A program made the position numbers and the translations under genes. Shown in pieces: positions 42,740-51,172 of a DNA stretch of 64,000 bases. The notes under the pieces were generated by a model, which was not told the DNA's origin, ran no database searches, and saw nothing but the letters and a program-made list of their open reading frames with translations. Source of the stretch: a virus. The stretch covers positions 1-64,000 of IMG/VR virus record IMGVR_UViG_3300028394_000052; one strand, written 5' to 3'. The stretch's first letter is position 1. Each line of letters begins with the position of its first letter.

Positions 42740-43328
42740 TATTGAAAAATACGGAAATTTCAAAACAACAGGTAAACAAAAAAAGAAAAAACAAATAATT
42801 TTATGTCATACATCAAGGGAGGTTGAGGAATACTTGACCTCCCTTAAGTTTAGGTACAATTCCAAGTATGACAAAATTCCCAATTATTTAATTACCAAAG
42901 ACGGTAAAATCCTTCAACTACTTCCAGATGAAGGTCACAGCAATTTTTTCACTGAAGATAATATTAATAGAAACTCCATTATTGTATGTTTGGAGAATTT
43001 TGGATGGTTAGAAAAGAAACCTTTAACAAACTATTATATTAACTGGAAAGGAAGTATTTATAATCAAGAAGTTTACGAAAAAAAATGGAGAGATTTCTTT
43101 TTTTGGGAACCATATTCAGAGGAACAGGTGAAATCTACCGCTGAATTATGTTCACATTTAACTGAGATACTCAAGATTAAAAAAAGATGTGTAGGTCATA
43201 ACACCAGATTTGAAGGTGTTGAACATTTTGAAGGGATTGTCTCAAAGAGCAATTTTGACGGAAAGTACACTGACCTAAACCCATCTTTCAATTTTGAAAA
43301 CTTTATTAAATTAATAGACAATGACTAA
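42732..43328 (+). CDS. N-acetylmuramoyl-L-alanine amidase-like endolysin
   Basis: This 198-residue protein has the amidase_2/PGRP pattern: QIILCHTSREVEEYL with the first zinc His (H26), YLITKDGKILQLLP, NRNSIIVCLENFGWL, and KKRCVGHNTRFEGVEHFEGI with the second His region. It cleaves the bond between N-acetylmuramic acid and L-Ala. No signal peptide is present, so export needs a holin or disruption of the membrane. It overlaps a membrane-protein gene upstream and the next gene downstream by 8 bases each. Confidence 0.85.
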   Translation: MLNIEKYGNFKTTGKQKKKKQIILCHTSREVEEYLTSLKFRYNSKYDKIPNYLITKDGKILQLLPDEGHSNFFTEDNINRNSIIVCLENFGWLEKKPLTNYYINWKGSIYNQEVYEKKWRDFFFWEPYSEEQVKSTAELCSHLTEILKIKKRCVGHNTRFEGVEHFEGIVSKSNFDGKYTDLNPSFNFENFIKLIDND

Positions 43329-43926
43329 TATACACAATAACAGATACGACGAGATTAAGTCGTTATTAAAGAAATCAAGAATGTTACTTGAGCAAGATAC
43401 TCAAGATAATGTTGCTGCGAGTATTGAACAAAGAATTGACCAAGACCAAGATTATGAAACTGCGGTTAGTGATAGAGAACCTGGTGATGATATTGAAGAT
43501 GGTGATGATACTGAGTATAGTAAACAATCTCCAAAAGATAAAACACAGAAGTATAGAATATCAGGTGGAATCTTAGCCTTACATGGTAAAGATAAAAATG
43601 AATTGGATATTACAACTGATGAGAAAATTGCTTTCCAAGAAAGTATGGATGAGTTTGTTGAAGAGGTTTCCGATTTGGTGGATTTTAATACTTTAAATGT
43701 TTACCAAAACAATGTTGATTGGTCAGGTAAAATTATTGACCAAGATATTGAATTTACATTTACAATTGGTGAAGATAGTGGAATCTATATCGATGGTGAT
43801 ATGGTTAAAGTTGATGAAGATTTCTTGGAAATGATTAATAAATTACAACAGTTCTACCAAAAGTTCAAATCCAAATGGGGTAAAGTCCTTGCAAGTAGAA
43901 AGAAAACAAAAGAATCACCTGAATAA
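43321..43926 (+). CDS. Acidic phage protein with possible capsid-targeting N-terminus
   Basis: This 201-residue protein starts MTNIHNNRYDEIKSLLKK, then SRMLLEQ. The helix ends in L-L-E (residues 22-24) before Gln, matching the (I/L)-x-E prohead-protease site of T4-like phages. An acidic low-complexity part (DDIEDGDDTE) and a C-terminal domain with DFTLxV-like strands (VDWSGKIIDQDIEFTFTIGE) follow. It may be an internal or scaffold-type virion protein; no family is recognised. Confidence 0.6.
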   Translation: MTNIHNNRYDEIKSLLKKSRMLLEQDTQDNVAASIEQRIDQDQDYETAVSDREPGDDIEDGDDTEYSKQSPKDKTQKYRISGGILALHGKDKNELDITTDEKIAFQESMDEFVEEVSDLVDFNTLNVYQNNVDWSGKIIDQDIEFTFTIGEDSGIYIDGDMVKVDEDFLEMINKLQQFYQKFKSKWGKVLASRKKTKESPE

Positions 43927-44285
43927 TGGAAACAATTAAGAACTTTATTACTAAAAACTATAAAACAATTATCTCTGTATTAGTGGGATTGTTTTTGTTG
44001 TATTGGGTTATTTTTATTTTAACACCATTAAATACAATGGCTATTGCGGATAGTAAGAAAATTGACTCATTAGATAATGTAGTTAATGAAATGTATAAAG
44101 AACAAGACAAATTAGAAAACAAGATTACTGATATCAATAAAGAAATCGATAAGATTGAAGATAATGTCACCAAAATAAAAAAGGATAAAACTAAAGTAGC
44201 AAAGAAATACCATGAAGAAATTATTCGTGTTGATGAGTATACTAAGTCTGAGTTTGACAGCTTTTTCTCAAATAGATACAAATAA
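43926..44285 (+). CDS. Putative inner-membrane spanin-like protein
   Basis: This 119-residue protein begins METIKNFITKNYKTIISVLV, then GLFLLYWVIFIL, one N-terminal transmembrane helix. From about residue 45 on it is a continuous coiled coil (KIDSLDNVVNEMYKEQDKLE) with no cysteine. This is the Rz/i-spanin shape. The following gene, encoding a protein with a signal peptide, overlaps its 3' end by 74 bases in another frame, as Rz and Rz1 genes often do. Spanin function is inferred from shape and context. Confidence 0.6.
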   Translation: METIKNFITKNYKTIISVLVGLFLLYWVIFILTPLNTMAIADSKKIDSLDNVVNEMYKEQDKLENKITDINKEIDKIEDNVTKIKKDKTKVAKKYHEEIIRVDEYTKSEFDSFFSNRYK

Positions 44286-44625
44286 AGAACCTGTTAAATG
44301 TTTCCCAATACCAATTGTGAAACAGATAACAAAGGATTTATTGAGTGGAGATTCAGCCAAAGCTCAATTGAAACTAACAGAACAACAATTATATAAAACA
44401 GAAAATATAGTTGAAAAGAAAGATAGTGTTATTTCAATAATGAGAGTTAAAGAAGAAAATTATAATACAATTATTTTGGCTCAAAATGAAAAATATTCAA
44501 TTTTGGAAAACCACACAAAACAACTTGAGTGGGATTTAAAGAAGTTGAAAGTTAAAAATAAATTTACTTCAATATTATCAGGCTCTGCCATATTAATATT
44601 GGGAACATTTTTGATTATAAAATAA
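44212..44625 (+). CDS. Exported coiled-coil protein, possible second spanin subunit
   Basis: This 137-residue protein has a clear signal peptide (KKLFVLMSILSLSLTAFS) cut likely near residue 20, a coiled coil (LKLTEQQLYKTENIVEKKD) and a C-terminal hydrophobic helix (ILSGSAILILGTFLIIK). No lipobox Cys is seen, so it is not a classical outer-membrane lipoprotein. It starts inside the previous gene. A periplasm-spanning lysis role is possible; a different envelope role cannot be excluded. Confidence 0.6.
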   Translation: MKKLFVLMSILSLSLTAFSQIDTNKEPVKCFPIPIVKQITKDLLSGDSAKAQLKLTEQQLYKTENIVEKKDSVISIMRVKEENYNTIILAQNEKYSILENHTKQLEWDLKKLKVKNKFTSILSGSAILILGTFLIIK

Positions 44626-44870
44626 TGGCACTTACTACAACAGACAAAAAAGAAATTGAAACTATGATTCGTAAAGAGATTAGAAGCTTTATGGATAATA
44701 GTACCCTTAAACAATTTGAAGACAAATTGATGGATAGAATCTCAAAAGAGATTAAAAGAGGGAAACTTACTGGTGAAGTTAAAGAAATAACCCTAAAAAT
44801 GTTCCGTGAATTCTACCAATTTATGTGGATGAACCGTAGTTATTGGGAGCCAAAACTTAGAAATGCTTAA
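44625..44870 (+). CDS. Small helical phage protein
   Basis: This 81-residue protein begins MALTTTDKKEIETMIRKEIR and has FREFYQFMWMNRSYWEPKL near the end. It is strongly helical and charged, with an aromatic patch at the C-terminus. Its start overlaps the previous stop (TAATG). No known function; the block position suggests a virion or assembly protein. Confidence 0.65.
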   Translation: MALTTTDKKEIETMIRKEIRSFMDNSTLKQFEDKLMDRISKEIKRGKLTGEVKEITLKMFREFYQFMWMNRSYWEPKLRNA

Positions 44871-44872
44871 TT

Positions 44873-45523
44873 ATGAAAACCTCTAAAGATACATTTAAAA
44901 CCGCTATAGATAAGGCGTATACAACTCAACCAAATGTTAAATTAAACTCAAGTACTATGGGAGATGCATTAAAATATAAATCATCGTTTACTGAAGAAGT
45001 TGACGAAGATGGAAACAAATATGAAACTTTTTTAAATAAAAGTAAAAAAGTAAAAAAAAATAAATCTGAAACTAAAGAAGCTACAGGTTCAGGTTCTTCA
45101 GGAGCTTATTCGGGACCCGTATTTGGTGGTGGTGACGACGATGAGTTTTGGGAAAAAAGTAGGTCTGAAACACCAGGATTGAAAGAAAGTGATGTTGATA
45201 AGGTTGAAGCTAAAGAAGCTACTACGTCAGGTTCTGTAGGTGGATATGAATCACCTTCAATGTGGGCTAAGTCAACAAGTAAGAAAGATTGGGGGCCAAG
45301 TAGAAAAACACAATATCCTGGAGGTGGATTTGTAAAAATCAAAAAGAAATGTACTAAATTCCCATACTGTAATCAAGGAGACATTAATAATCTAAAGATT
45401 AGTAAAAACGAATCTGTTAATGATGCGATTAATAATGTTGCAAAGAAAATGGGTGTTAGTCCTAACGTAGTTAAGACAATTTTGGAACATGAGTACCAAA
45501 AACTAAACAAAAGAATAAAATAA
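44873..45523 (+). CDS. Conserved-looking phage protein with Gly/Ser segments
   Basis: This 216-residue protein has two related segments, KEATGSGSSGAYSGPVFGGG (about 65-84) and KEATTSGSVGGYESPSMWAK (about 116-135). KTQYPGGGFVKIKKKCTKFPYCNQGD follows with three Cys, then a helical C-terminus (NVAKKMGVSPNVVKTILEHE). The duplicated Ser/Gly/Tyr segments look like short linear motifs rather than folded domains. It lies directly before a large acidic protein; both may take part in head assembly. Confidence 0.6.
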   Translation: MKTSKDTFKTAIDKAYTTQPNVKLNSSTMGDALKYKSSFTEEVDEDGNKYETFLNKSKKVKKNKSETKEATGSGSSGAYSGPVFGGGDDDEFWEKSRSETPGLKESDVDKVEAKEATTSGSVGGYESPSMWAKSTSKKDWGPSRKTQYPGGGFVKIKKKCTKFPYCNQGDINNLKISKNESVNDAINNVAKKMGVSPNVVKTILEHEYQKLNKRIK

Positions 45524-45525
45524 GA

Positions 45526-45533
45526 TATTTATA
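45526..45533 (+). promoter_or_regulatory. Late-type promoter box TATTTATA
   Basis: Exact TATTTATA, 13 bases before the ATG at 45547. Confidence 0.45.
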
Positions 45534-45546
45534 ATAAAAATACAAA

Positions 45547-47499
45547 ATGAAAGACTTTCAAAATGATATCGATAAATTAGTTTCAAAAATTCTTAGTGAA
45601 GAAATTGACTCTAAAGTTAGAAAAATAATGGAAACTAAAGGTGAGTGGAAAGAAATTGAAATGAATGAAGACCTTAAAGGTGGACAATCTAAAATTGATG
45701 TTGCAGAACCTAAGGGTAAGATTACTGCTGCTGACTTCAAAAAATTAAGAGACGCTAAATCTCATAAAGAAGAAGTTGAAGAATTTTACTATAGTGATGA
45801 TTCTGATTTTGAAGAAGCTGAAGAATTATCAAAAAATGAACCCACTTATGTTGGTAGAGGTTTAGCTGACAATAAAATCAAAAATACTATCAAAAATAAA
45901 ATGTTTGGTTCATTTGATGATGAACACGGTTGGTTTGACCAATCTGATAGAGAACATACTGGTGATTTTGATTTTGATTATGATGAGGAAGAATTTGAAG
46001 ATTTTCCATCATTAATGTCAAAACATGGTAAAAACCAAAGATGGTTTGCACCAAATGATGGTGAAAAATACTTTAATCAATATCAACAAAAATTTGGTGG
46101 AAAACCATTTAGAGTTAGAATGGTTAAAGGATTAGAAGAAACACATAAATTTGAAGGTAAAAAATCTAACAAGAGTGAAGTTGAGGAAAACATTTTCAAG
46201 AAAATGTTTGGTAAAAAAGAAGACCCTGAAGTTGCTCGTGAAAAAGACAGAAAAGAAAATCCAAGTTTATGGGATGCGGGTTATGAATACGTTAATGATA
46301 TAGTTGGTTGGCAAGTACCTGAACCTGGTCAAAGTAGATTTAACAGAGACCAAAAAGACATGAAAGATGAAGAAATGGAAGAAGGTAATGCTTTTTCAGG
46401 AGCAAGAGCTCAGGCAATAGAAGACGGTGAAGATACTTTTGAGGTTGACGGTAAAACATATCACGTTAAAGGTGAGAAAAAAATGAATGAATCTGAAGAC
46501 AAATTTATTCAAAAGGCTAACATGACAAAAGGGGGATTACATAAAGCTTTAGGAATACCTGAAGGTAAAAAAATACCTAAAGCCAAATTAAACGCAATTA
46601 AAAAAGATTTAATGACAAAGGCTAAAGGTGATAAGAAATTGTCTGCTGCAGATTCTAAGTTATTAAAACAAGTAAACATGGCTTTGACTTTAGGTGGTCT
46701 TAATGAAAGTAGAAATACTTTATCTTTAAGTGAGAATGAGTTAATTGATATGATTGAAAAAATTGTAAAAGAAGAGATTGTTAAGGACACAGCAGAAAAA
46801 AACAGTTTTAGTGTTAATAAACCTCAAGGGTTAAAGAAGACTGAAAAGGCTCAAGGTGAAAGTAAAAAAGAAAATGACAACTATAGTAAAGAAGTTGTTA
46901 AGAAAATGAAAGATTACATGAAGGATATGTACATGGGTGGTAAGGGATATGATGAGAATCCAGATGATTTCCCTCAAAGTAATTACGATATGGAGAAAGA
47001 ACATAATGAGATGAAATACCAACCATCTGATGCTGTTGAAGAATATATTGAAGCGTTCTCTTATCCTGGTATGACAAATCTTGTTTATGACGAGATTAAA
47101 CCAGAAGATGAAAGAATTGGTAAACAATTAAAAGGAGACTCCACAACAGGAAATGCGGTTACGGGTAAAGATGGTAAAGCATTAGGAAATGTTTCAAAAA
47201 GAAGTGAGAAAGTTGGTGATAGATTTAAGAAAAATTTTGACGAAAACTTATATGGTGCTGAACAAATGAAAGCATCTTATAAAAGACAACCACAAGAAAC
47301 GATTGAAGTTGAAGGTAATGGTAAAACAAAAGGGTCTTTAAAATCCAAACAACAAGGAGCTGACAAATCAAATTCAATCAACAAGGCAACTAAGATACTT
47401 AATACATTAGAATCTACTGAAGCTAAAGCAACAAAAATTATCAACGAGGATTTACAAAAAATGAAAAATTTAATTTCATACAACAGAAAAACTCAATAA
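45547..47499 (+). CDS. Large acidic phage protein, candidate head-internal or scaffold protein
   Basis: This 650-residue, Lys/Glu/Asp-rich protein starts MKDFQNDIDKLVSKILSEE, a helix ending in L-S-E before Glu (residue 18), matching the T4-type prohead cleavage signal. Internal segments include EGNAFSGARAQAIEDGEDTF, then VDGKTYHVK, a helical KLNAIKKDLMTKAKGDKKLS block, and LSENELIDMIEKIVKEEIVK, which resembles the targeting helix again. It ends with another amphipathic helix. Low-complexity, no enzyme motif, late box upstream. A core or internal protein is the best guess. Confidence 0.6.
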   Translation: MKDFQNDIDKLVSKILSEEIDSKVRKIMETKGEWKEIEMNEDLKGGQSKIDVAEPKGKITAADFKKLRDAKSHKEEVEEFYYSDDSDFEEAEELSKNEPTYVGRGLADNKIKNTIKNKMFGSFDDEHGWFDQSDREHTGDFDFDYDEEEFEDFPSLMSKHGKNQRWFAPNDGEKYFNQYQQKFGGKPFRVRMVKGLEETHKFEGKKSNKSEVEENIFKKMFGKKEDPEVAREKDRKENPSLWDAGYEYVNDIVGWQVPEPGQSRFNRDQKDMKDEEMEEGNAFSGARAQAIEDGEDTFEVDGKTYHVKGEKKMNESEDKFIQKANMTKGGLHKALGIPEGKKIPKAKLNAIKKDLMTKAKGDKKLSAADSKLLKQVNMALTLGGLNESRNTLSLSENELIDMIEKIVKEEIVKDTAEKNSFSVNKPQGLKKTEKAQGESKKENDNYSKEVVKKMKDYMKDMYMGGKGYDENPDDFPQSNYDMEKEHNEMKYQPSDAVEEYIEAFSYPGMTNLVYDEIKPEDERIGKQLKGDSTTGNAVTGKDGKALGNVSKRSEKVGDRFKKNFDENLYGAEQMKASYKRQPQETIEVEGNGKTKGSLKSKQQGADKSNSINKATKILNTLESTEAKATKIINEDLQKMKNLISYNRKTQ

Positions 47500-47527
47500 A
47501 AATTCACATTTATTAAAATTGTATTAC

Positions 47528-47564
47528 ATTCTCCATAGACTCATACTCTATGGAGAATTTTTTT
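47528..47564 (+). terminator. Rho-independent terminator containing the next start codon
   Basis: An 11-bp perfect stem ATTCTCCATAG / CTATGGAGAAT (47528-47538, 47548-47558), loop ACTCATACT, then seven T. The ATG at 47550 lies in the right arm. Confidence 0.8.
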
Positions 47565-48008
47565 AATTGGATGACCAAGCCTTTACCTAAAGAAGAATTA
47601 ATAATTTGGTTTAATGTTCATAACATGACTTATGAAAAGATTGACTTATGTGGCGATTTTTTTAAGTCATTAAATCAAATTATCATGGATACCTATTTAG
47701 GTGACAGTACTTCTGAAACCAAAATATCCTTATCTTATGACGACAATCTTTCACATTTTGAATGGTGTTGGAATAAAGTAATTGAAAATTTTAAAAGGGA
47801 AAATATTATAATTAAATCTGACGGAGAGCATAAAGATTATTTTCAATCTTTTTTTATGGATACTTTTTATAATCAAACGGAAAGTAGTCTAAAAAAATCA
47901 ATCTCAAAATTTTTAAATGAAATATTTGACGTTGGAATAACTTATTCAAAATCTGATTTAGATTTACTAACCGAGCTTTACAAATTAATTGAAAAAAATT
48001 CAGAATAA
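47550..48008 (+). CDS. Hypothetical phage protein; start codon within terminator stem
   Basis: This 152-residue protein begins MENFFNWMTKPLPKEELIIW. It has aromatic and acidic stretches (HFEWCWNKVIENFKRENIII, KDYFQSFFMDTFYNQ) and a helical C-terminus (SDLDLLTELYKLIEKNSE). The pattern resembles a small soluble protein found widely in Bacteroidota phages as far as I can tell by eye. A second start at 47571 is possible but would drop the FFNWM segment. The function is unknown. Confidence 0.65.
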   Translation: MENFFNWMTKPLPKEELIIWFNVHNMTYEKIDLCGDFFKSLNQIIMDTYLGDSTSETKISLSYDDNLSHFEWCWNKVIENFKRENIIIKSDGEHKDYFQSFFMDTFYNQTESSLKKSISKFLNEIFDVGITYSKSDLDLLTELYKLIEKNSE

Positions 48009-48054
48009 GTGTCGATTCTATTTACACCAGATAGGAAAAACTTATAATTTTGTT

Positions 48055-48062
48055 TATAAATA
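48055..48062 (+). promoter_or_regulatory. Late-type promoter box TATAAATA
   Basis: Exact match to the T4 late consensus TATAAATA, 21 bases before the ATG at 48084. Confidence 0.45.
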
Positions 48063-48083
48063 AACTATTAGAAAATTAAAAAA

Positions 48084-48266
48084 ATGGAAACATTAGAACA
48101 AATCAAAGTATTATCTGAGTTACTTTCAGTAGATACTACAAAATTTTTCGCAGGAAACAAAAGCGCAGGTACAAGAGCAAGAAAATCTGCACAAGAGTTG
48201 AAAGCTTTGCTTCAACAATTAAGAGGAGAAATTTTAGAACACAACAAGACTGACAAGAATGCATAA
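48084..48266 (+). CDS. Hc1/histone H1-like DNA-binding protein
   Basis: This 60-residue protein reads METLEQIKVLSELLSVDTTK, then FFAGNKSAGTRARKSAQELK. The NKSAGTRARKSAQELKALLQ block matches the core of the Hc1 (histone H1-like) family, short basic proteins widespread in Bacteroidota and chlamydiae that bind DNA. In a phage it could compact DNA or alter host nucleoid proteins. It has a late box upstream, so packaging with the genome is possible. The following membrane gene overlaps its end by 8 bases. Confidence 0.75.
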   Translation: METLEQIKVLSELLSVDTTKFFAGNKSAGTRARKSAQELKALLQQLRGEILEHNKTDKNA

Positions 48267-48447
48267 TATTGATACGATATATCTTTTTATATTTGTTTTC
48301 ACAATATTAGTGACATTACTTAATGTCTTAAAATTTTTAAGAGCCCTGTTACAAAGAGAACCAAAACCATTGGTTCTTAGTAACAGGGAACTTTTCCTTT
48401 TAGGAATATCAATTAGTTATTTAATAACATATCTATTACAAAAATGA
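48259..48447 (+). CDS. Small two-span membrane protein
   Basis: This 62-residue protein has MHNIDTIYLFIFVFTILVTL as a first transmembrane helix and ELFLLGISISYLITYLL as a second, with a short charged loop (RALLQREPKPLVLSNRE) between. The size and hairpin topology are holin-like, though no lysis gene lies directly next to it. Overlaps of 8 and 4 bases with its neighbours show one operon. Confidence 0.55.
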   Translation: MHNIDTIYLFIFVFTILVTLLNVLKFLRALLQREPKPLVLSNRELFLLGISISYLITYLLQK

Positions 48448-48905
48448 GTTTTTATAAAGAAATATTACCATTCGTTGAATATATTCATTCAATTAGAAAA
48501 TTGGAATCATATCTAAGTTTTGATATGAAATTCCCAACAAAGTGGTCAATACCAAAAAGTATTGTTGATGAAGGTCAAGTCGTTGGATTTGAAGTTGAGG
48601 ACCCAAACATGAAAGGGATTACCTTTATTAGTCCAATCGGAGAAAAAGAAGTTTCTTCAATCATTGTTAAAATTGGTAAGATTATTAAATTGAACAAAGA
48701 ACGAGAATTGAAAGAAAGACTGTTTAAGCAAACTGTTGAACAGTTGAAACAAACTTTTGAAAAAACTGATTTAGATAAACTACAAAATCTTTATTTTGAT
48801 TTTGAGGTAGGGGATGAATTAGATACTGATTTAGAAACTGAAATAGATTTAGAAGATGAGCAAAACGGACAGGAGTCAACAATTAGTGAATTGGTTCAAC
48901 AGTGA
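48444..48905 (+). CDS. Hypothetical phage protein
   Basis: This 153-residue protein begins MSFYKEILPFVEYIHSIRKL. A beta-rich central part (VVGFEVEDPNMKGITFISPI), a helical segment and an acidic tail (DELDTDLETEIDLEDEQ) follow. It overlaps the upstream gene by 4 bases and the downstream gene by 50. No family is recognised. Confidence 0.65.
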   Translation: MSFYKEILPFVEYIHSIRKLESYLSFDMKFPTKWSIPKSIVDEGQVVGFEVEDPNMKGITFISPIGEKEVSSIIVKIGKIIKLNKERELKERLFKQTVEQLKQTFEKTDLDKLQNLYFDFEVGDELDTDLETEIDLEDEQNGQESTISELVQQ

Positions 48906-49050
48906 AAAACTGAAGGACAAAAAGGAACTTGATAAGGGTAAAGAAAAAATAATCAAAGAGATTAAAGGTCTTAATAAAGACGACCTTTTTCCTAAACCAA
49001 AAAAATTAAGTATATGGAAGAAAATAAAGATAATTCTCTTAGGACAATAG
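48856..49050 (+). CDS. Small Lys-rich protein overlapping its neighbours
   Basis: This 64-residue protein begins MSKTDRSQQLVNWFNSEKLK, then DKKELDKGKEKIIKEIKGLN, with a short hydrophobic C-terminus (LSIWKKIKIILLG). It overlaps the previous gene by 50 bases and the next by 37 in different frames. The composition is plausible for a real peptide, but the overlap makes it less certain. Confidence 0.5.
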   Translation: MSKTDRSQQLVNWFNSEKLKDKKELDKGKEKIIKEIKGLNKDDLFPKPKKLSIWKKIKIILLGQ

Positions 49051-49244
49051 AAAAGTTGGCATTGATTGCAGAATCAGTTCAAACTTTATTCAGTGGTAAG
49101 GGTACGATTATATTTGAATTACCTAAAGGTGAATACAACAGTGTTATTAGTCATTTTAGAGAGGTTGACAGACACCACAAACAATTTTCAATGGATATAT
49201 CAGGAACCGAGTTCCATTTCATTTTGGATGAGAAGGATAAGTAG
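49014..49244 (+). CDS. Small hypothetical protein
   Basis: This 76-residue protein reads MEENKDNSLRTIEKLALIAE, then TIIFELPKGEYNSVISHFRE and ends [17 protein letters not shown]. It has a well-formed alpha-beta pattern, so it is probably real although it overlaps the preceding frame. It converges with the minus-strand gene 49219-49866, sharing 26 bases. No function is recognised. Confidence 0.6.
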   Translation: MEENKDNSLRTIEKLALIAESVQTLFSGKGTIIFELPKGEYNSVISHFREVDRHHKQFSMDISGTEFHFILDEKDK

Positions 49245-49866
49245 TAAACTTTCTGTAAAGAACTTTCTTATCAAATCCATTAGATTCTAACAAACTATAC
49301 AAATATTTTCTCTGAGGTGACGAATAGTCTTTAATAAAAAGACAGTCACCTCTTTTTATTTTAAAGAAGTGTGACGAAAGACAATCAATAAATCTTGATG
49401 ACTCCTTTTCATTTTTCAATGAGAATAATTTAATGTCATCATCTTTTTGTATTACAATTTTATTATTCAATACTGAGACCATTTTTAAACCATCACCTTT
49501 AAGATATGATTTAATCAGGTCTTTTGAACTTATTTTTATTTTCTTTTGTACGTCATAAATCAATTCTTCTTCTTTATAGGTCTTAATTTGTAATATGGAC
49601 ATACCGTCATCTTCTAACTTAACCTTAACGTTCCTACCATACTCATCTGTTACATATATTGGTGAGGATTGATTAGTTCTCATTTCAATTATACCCAATT
49701 CAAATTTACAATCCTTAGCATTTTCAATGGTAGTTTCAAAGATTACCTCATCAGATTCACTGATTAGTTTATTAAAAAACGATTTGGCGCGAGATAAAGT
49801 GACAAACTTCTTTATTATTCGTTTTCTTTTTTTATTTTTAAATAAGACTACCAAATAGTTCTCCAT
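49219..49866 (-). CDS. Hypothetical protein, minus strand
   Basis: This 215-residue protein has [20 protein letters not shown] at the start, [20 protein letters not shown], an Ile/Lys-rich middle and [20 protein letters not shown] at the end. The highly basic first 20 residues suggest nucleic-acid contact, but this is not a recognised family. It is divergent from the DnaJ gene with only 2 bases between start codons, and its 3' part carries a terminator for the opposing plus-strand genes. Confidence 0.7.
   Translation of the reverse strand: MENYLVVLFKNKKRKRIIKKFVTLSRAKSFFNKLISESDEVIFETTIENAKDCKFELGIIEMRTNQSSPIYVTDEYGRNVKVKLEDDGMSILQIKTYKEEELIYDVQKKIKISSKDLIKSYLKGDGLKMVSVLNNKIVIQKDDDIKLFSLKNEKESSRFIDCLSSHFFKIKRGDCLFIKDYSSPQRKYLYSLLESNGFDKKVLYRKFTTYPSHPK
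49314..49357 (+). terminator. Rho-independent terminator inside the opposing gene
   Basis: Stem GAGGTGAC / GTCACCTC with an inner stem GTCTTT / AAAGAC and five T directly after. It ends plus-strand transcription from the 48084-49244 genes while lying in minus-strand coding sequence. Confidence 0.75.
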
Positions 49867-49868
49867 AT

Positions 49869-50801
49869 ATGAATAATTATTACGAAACTTTAGGCGTAAG
49901 TAAAGATGCCACTCAAGATGAAATCAAGAAGGCTTACAGAAAACTAAGTAAACAATACCATCCAGACGTAAATCCTGAGGGTGGTGAAAAGTTTAAAGAG
50001 ATTTCAGTCGCCTATGATACTATTGGTGACGAAACCAAGAGAGTTCAATACGACAACAAAATGAACAATCCTTTTGGGGGTAATGGAAATGTGTCTTACG
50101 AGGACATATTTAATCAAATGTTTGGTAATCAAGGTAATAATCCTTTTGAACAAAAAAGAAAATCCGCACCTGATAAGATAATTAAAGTTCAGGTTAGTCC
50201 ATTAGAGTCGTTTAAAGGGGTTGATAAGGTCATACGTTACATGAAAGATAATCATTGTGATGTTTGTAGTGGAAGTGGTGGTGAACAACAGAAATGTGGA
50301 ACCTGTGGAGGTGCCGGATTTCAAATTAAAACATTTGGAACTGGATTTATGGTACAACAAATTAGAACCGCATGTCAAACATGTGCGGGTAGAGGATATA
50401 CTTTAGTACATCGATGTTTTAGTTGTGATGGTAAAGGTATTAAATCAACTACTCATGAAATTACTGTCAAATTACCTGTTGGAGTTGATGACGGTCAATA
50501 CTTAAAACTTGCGAGTTTGGGTGATTTTAGAAATGGGGAGTATGGTGATTTGGTTGTCCAAATCTCGATGGTTAGTCAAGATGGGTTTGAAAAAATGAAT
50601 AATGATTTGATTTATAATTTGTTTTTAAATCTACAAGAGATACAGGATGACAAATTTACTATACCACATCCAAATGGAGAGTTAGTTATAAATGCTTTAC
50701 CTATTTTTGATTCATCTAAACCTTTAAGATTGAAAGGTAAAGGTTTCAATGACGGTGATATGTACGTTAAACTAAATGTTAAGTTTAATCGAGTTATTTA
50801 A
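49869..50801 (+). CDS. dnaJ: DnaJ-like co-chaperone
   Basis: This 310-residue protein has a J-domain (1-65) with HPD at 31-33, a short Gly/Asn/Phe segment (about 68-95), four CxxCxGxG motifs (C130, C143, C169 and C183 starts) and a C-terminal substrate domain (about 195-310). It is a type I (class A) DnaJ, shorter than the usual ~375. It should recruit DnaK to phage assembly or replication proteins. The zinc motifs are intact. The start codon lies 2 bases from the divergent gene. Confidence 0.93.
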   Translation: MNNYYETLGVSKDATQDEIKKAYRKLSKQYHPDVNPEGGEKFKEISVAYDTIGDETKRVQYDNKMNNPFGGNGNVSYEDIFNQMFGNQGNNPFEQKRKSAPDKIIKVQVSPLESFKGVDKVIRYMKDNHCDVCSGSGGEQQKCGTCGGAGFQIKTFGTGFMVQQIRTACQTCAGRGYTLVHRCFSCDGKGIKSTTHEITVKLPVGVDDGQYLKLASLGDFRNGEYGDLVVQISMVSQDGFEKMNNDLIYNLFLNLQEIQDDKFTIPHPNGELVINALPIFDSSKPLRLKGKGFNDGDMYVKLNVKFNRVI

Positions 50802-50937
50802 AGTAACTAATAATATCGTTAACTAAAGTATATGTTCCGTATATGGTCATCCCTAATACATAGAATCCTAATACTATAGCTCCAATCTGAAATTTACCAG
50901 GACCTTTTTGTTTACATGTTTTACAACCTTCTGTCAT
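50794..50937 (-). CDS. Small single-span membrane protein, 47 residues
   Basis: The minus-strand frame reads [20 protein letters not shown], then [19 protein letters not shown] and ends DIISYFK. It has a CxxC near the start, a basic patch and one transmembrane helix. It overlaps the DnaJ gene end by 8 bases in the opposite direction and starts 4 bases from the next plus-strand gene. Small size lowers confidence; the ordered composition supports it. Confidence 0.55.
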   Translation of the reverse strand: MTEGCKTCKQKGPGKFQIGAIVLGFYVLGMTIYGTYTLVNDIISYFK

Positions 50938-50941
50938 ATTT

Positions 50942-51124
50942 ATGAGTATGTTAATTGAGCAAATTATTAAAAGAGTTCTTTATCAATATCTTGACGAGAA
51001 AGAACAAGAAGAATATAAGAAACCTCGTAAGTATAGTAAATCCTATTGTGAATCTACTTCATGTAAAGATATGGGATTTACTCAGAAGGCATCTTGTCGA
51101 CCATACAAAAATTGTTACAAATAA
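50942..51124 (+). CDS. Small Cys-containing protein, 60 residues
   Basis: The protein begins MSMLIEQIIKRVLYQYLDEK and ends CESTSCKDMGFTQKASCRPY, then KNCYK. The four Cys at its end (CESTSC, SCRPYKNC) could bind a metal. The pattern KxMGFTQKASCRPYK looks like a short conserved phage motif, though I cannot name the family. A start at 50948 is also possible. Confidence 0.6.
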   Translation: MSMLIEQIIKRVLYQYLDEKEQEEYKKPRKYSKSYCESTSCKDMGFTQKASCRPYKNCYK

Positions 51125-51126
51125 AA

Positions 51127-51157
51127 TTTGCCTTTTTATGTTTTTTTCTTATACTTG
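51127..51157 (+). promoter_or_regulatory. Promoter TTTG-N19-TATACTTG
   Basis: TTTG at 51127-51130 and TATACTTG at 51150-51157 (one mismatch), 19 bases apart; the ATG of the methyltransferase is at 51173. Confidence 0.6.
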
Positions 51158-51172
51158 TATAAACGTAAAAAT

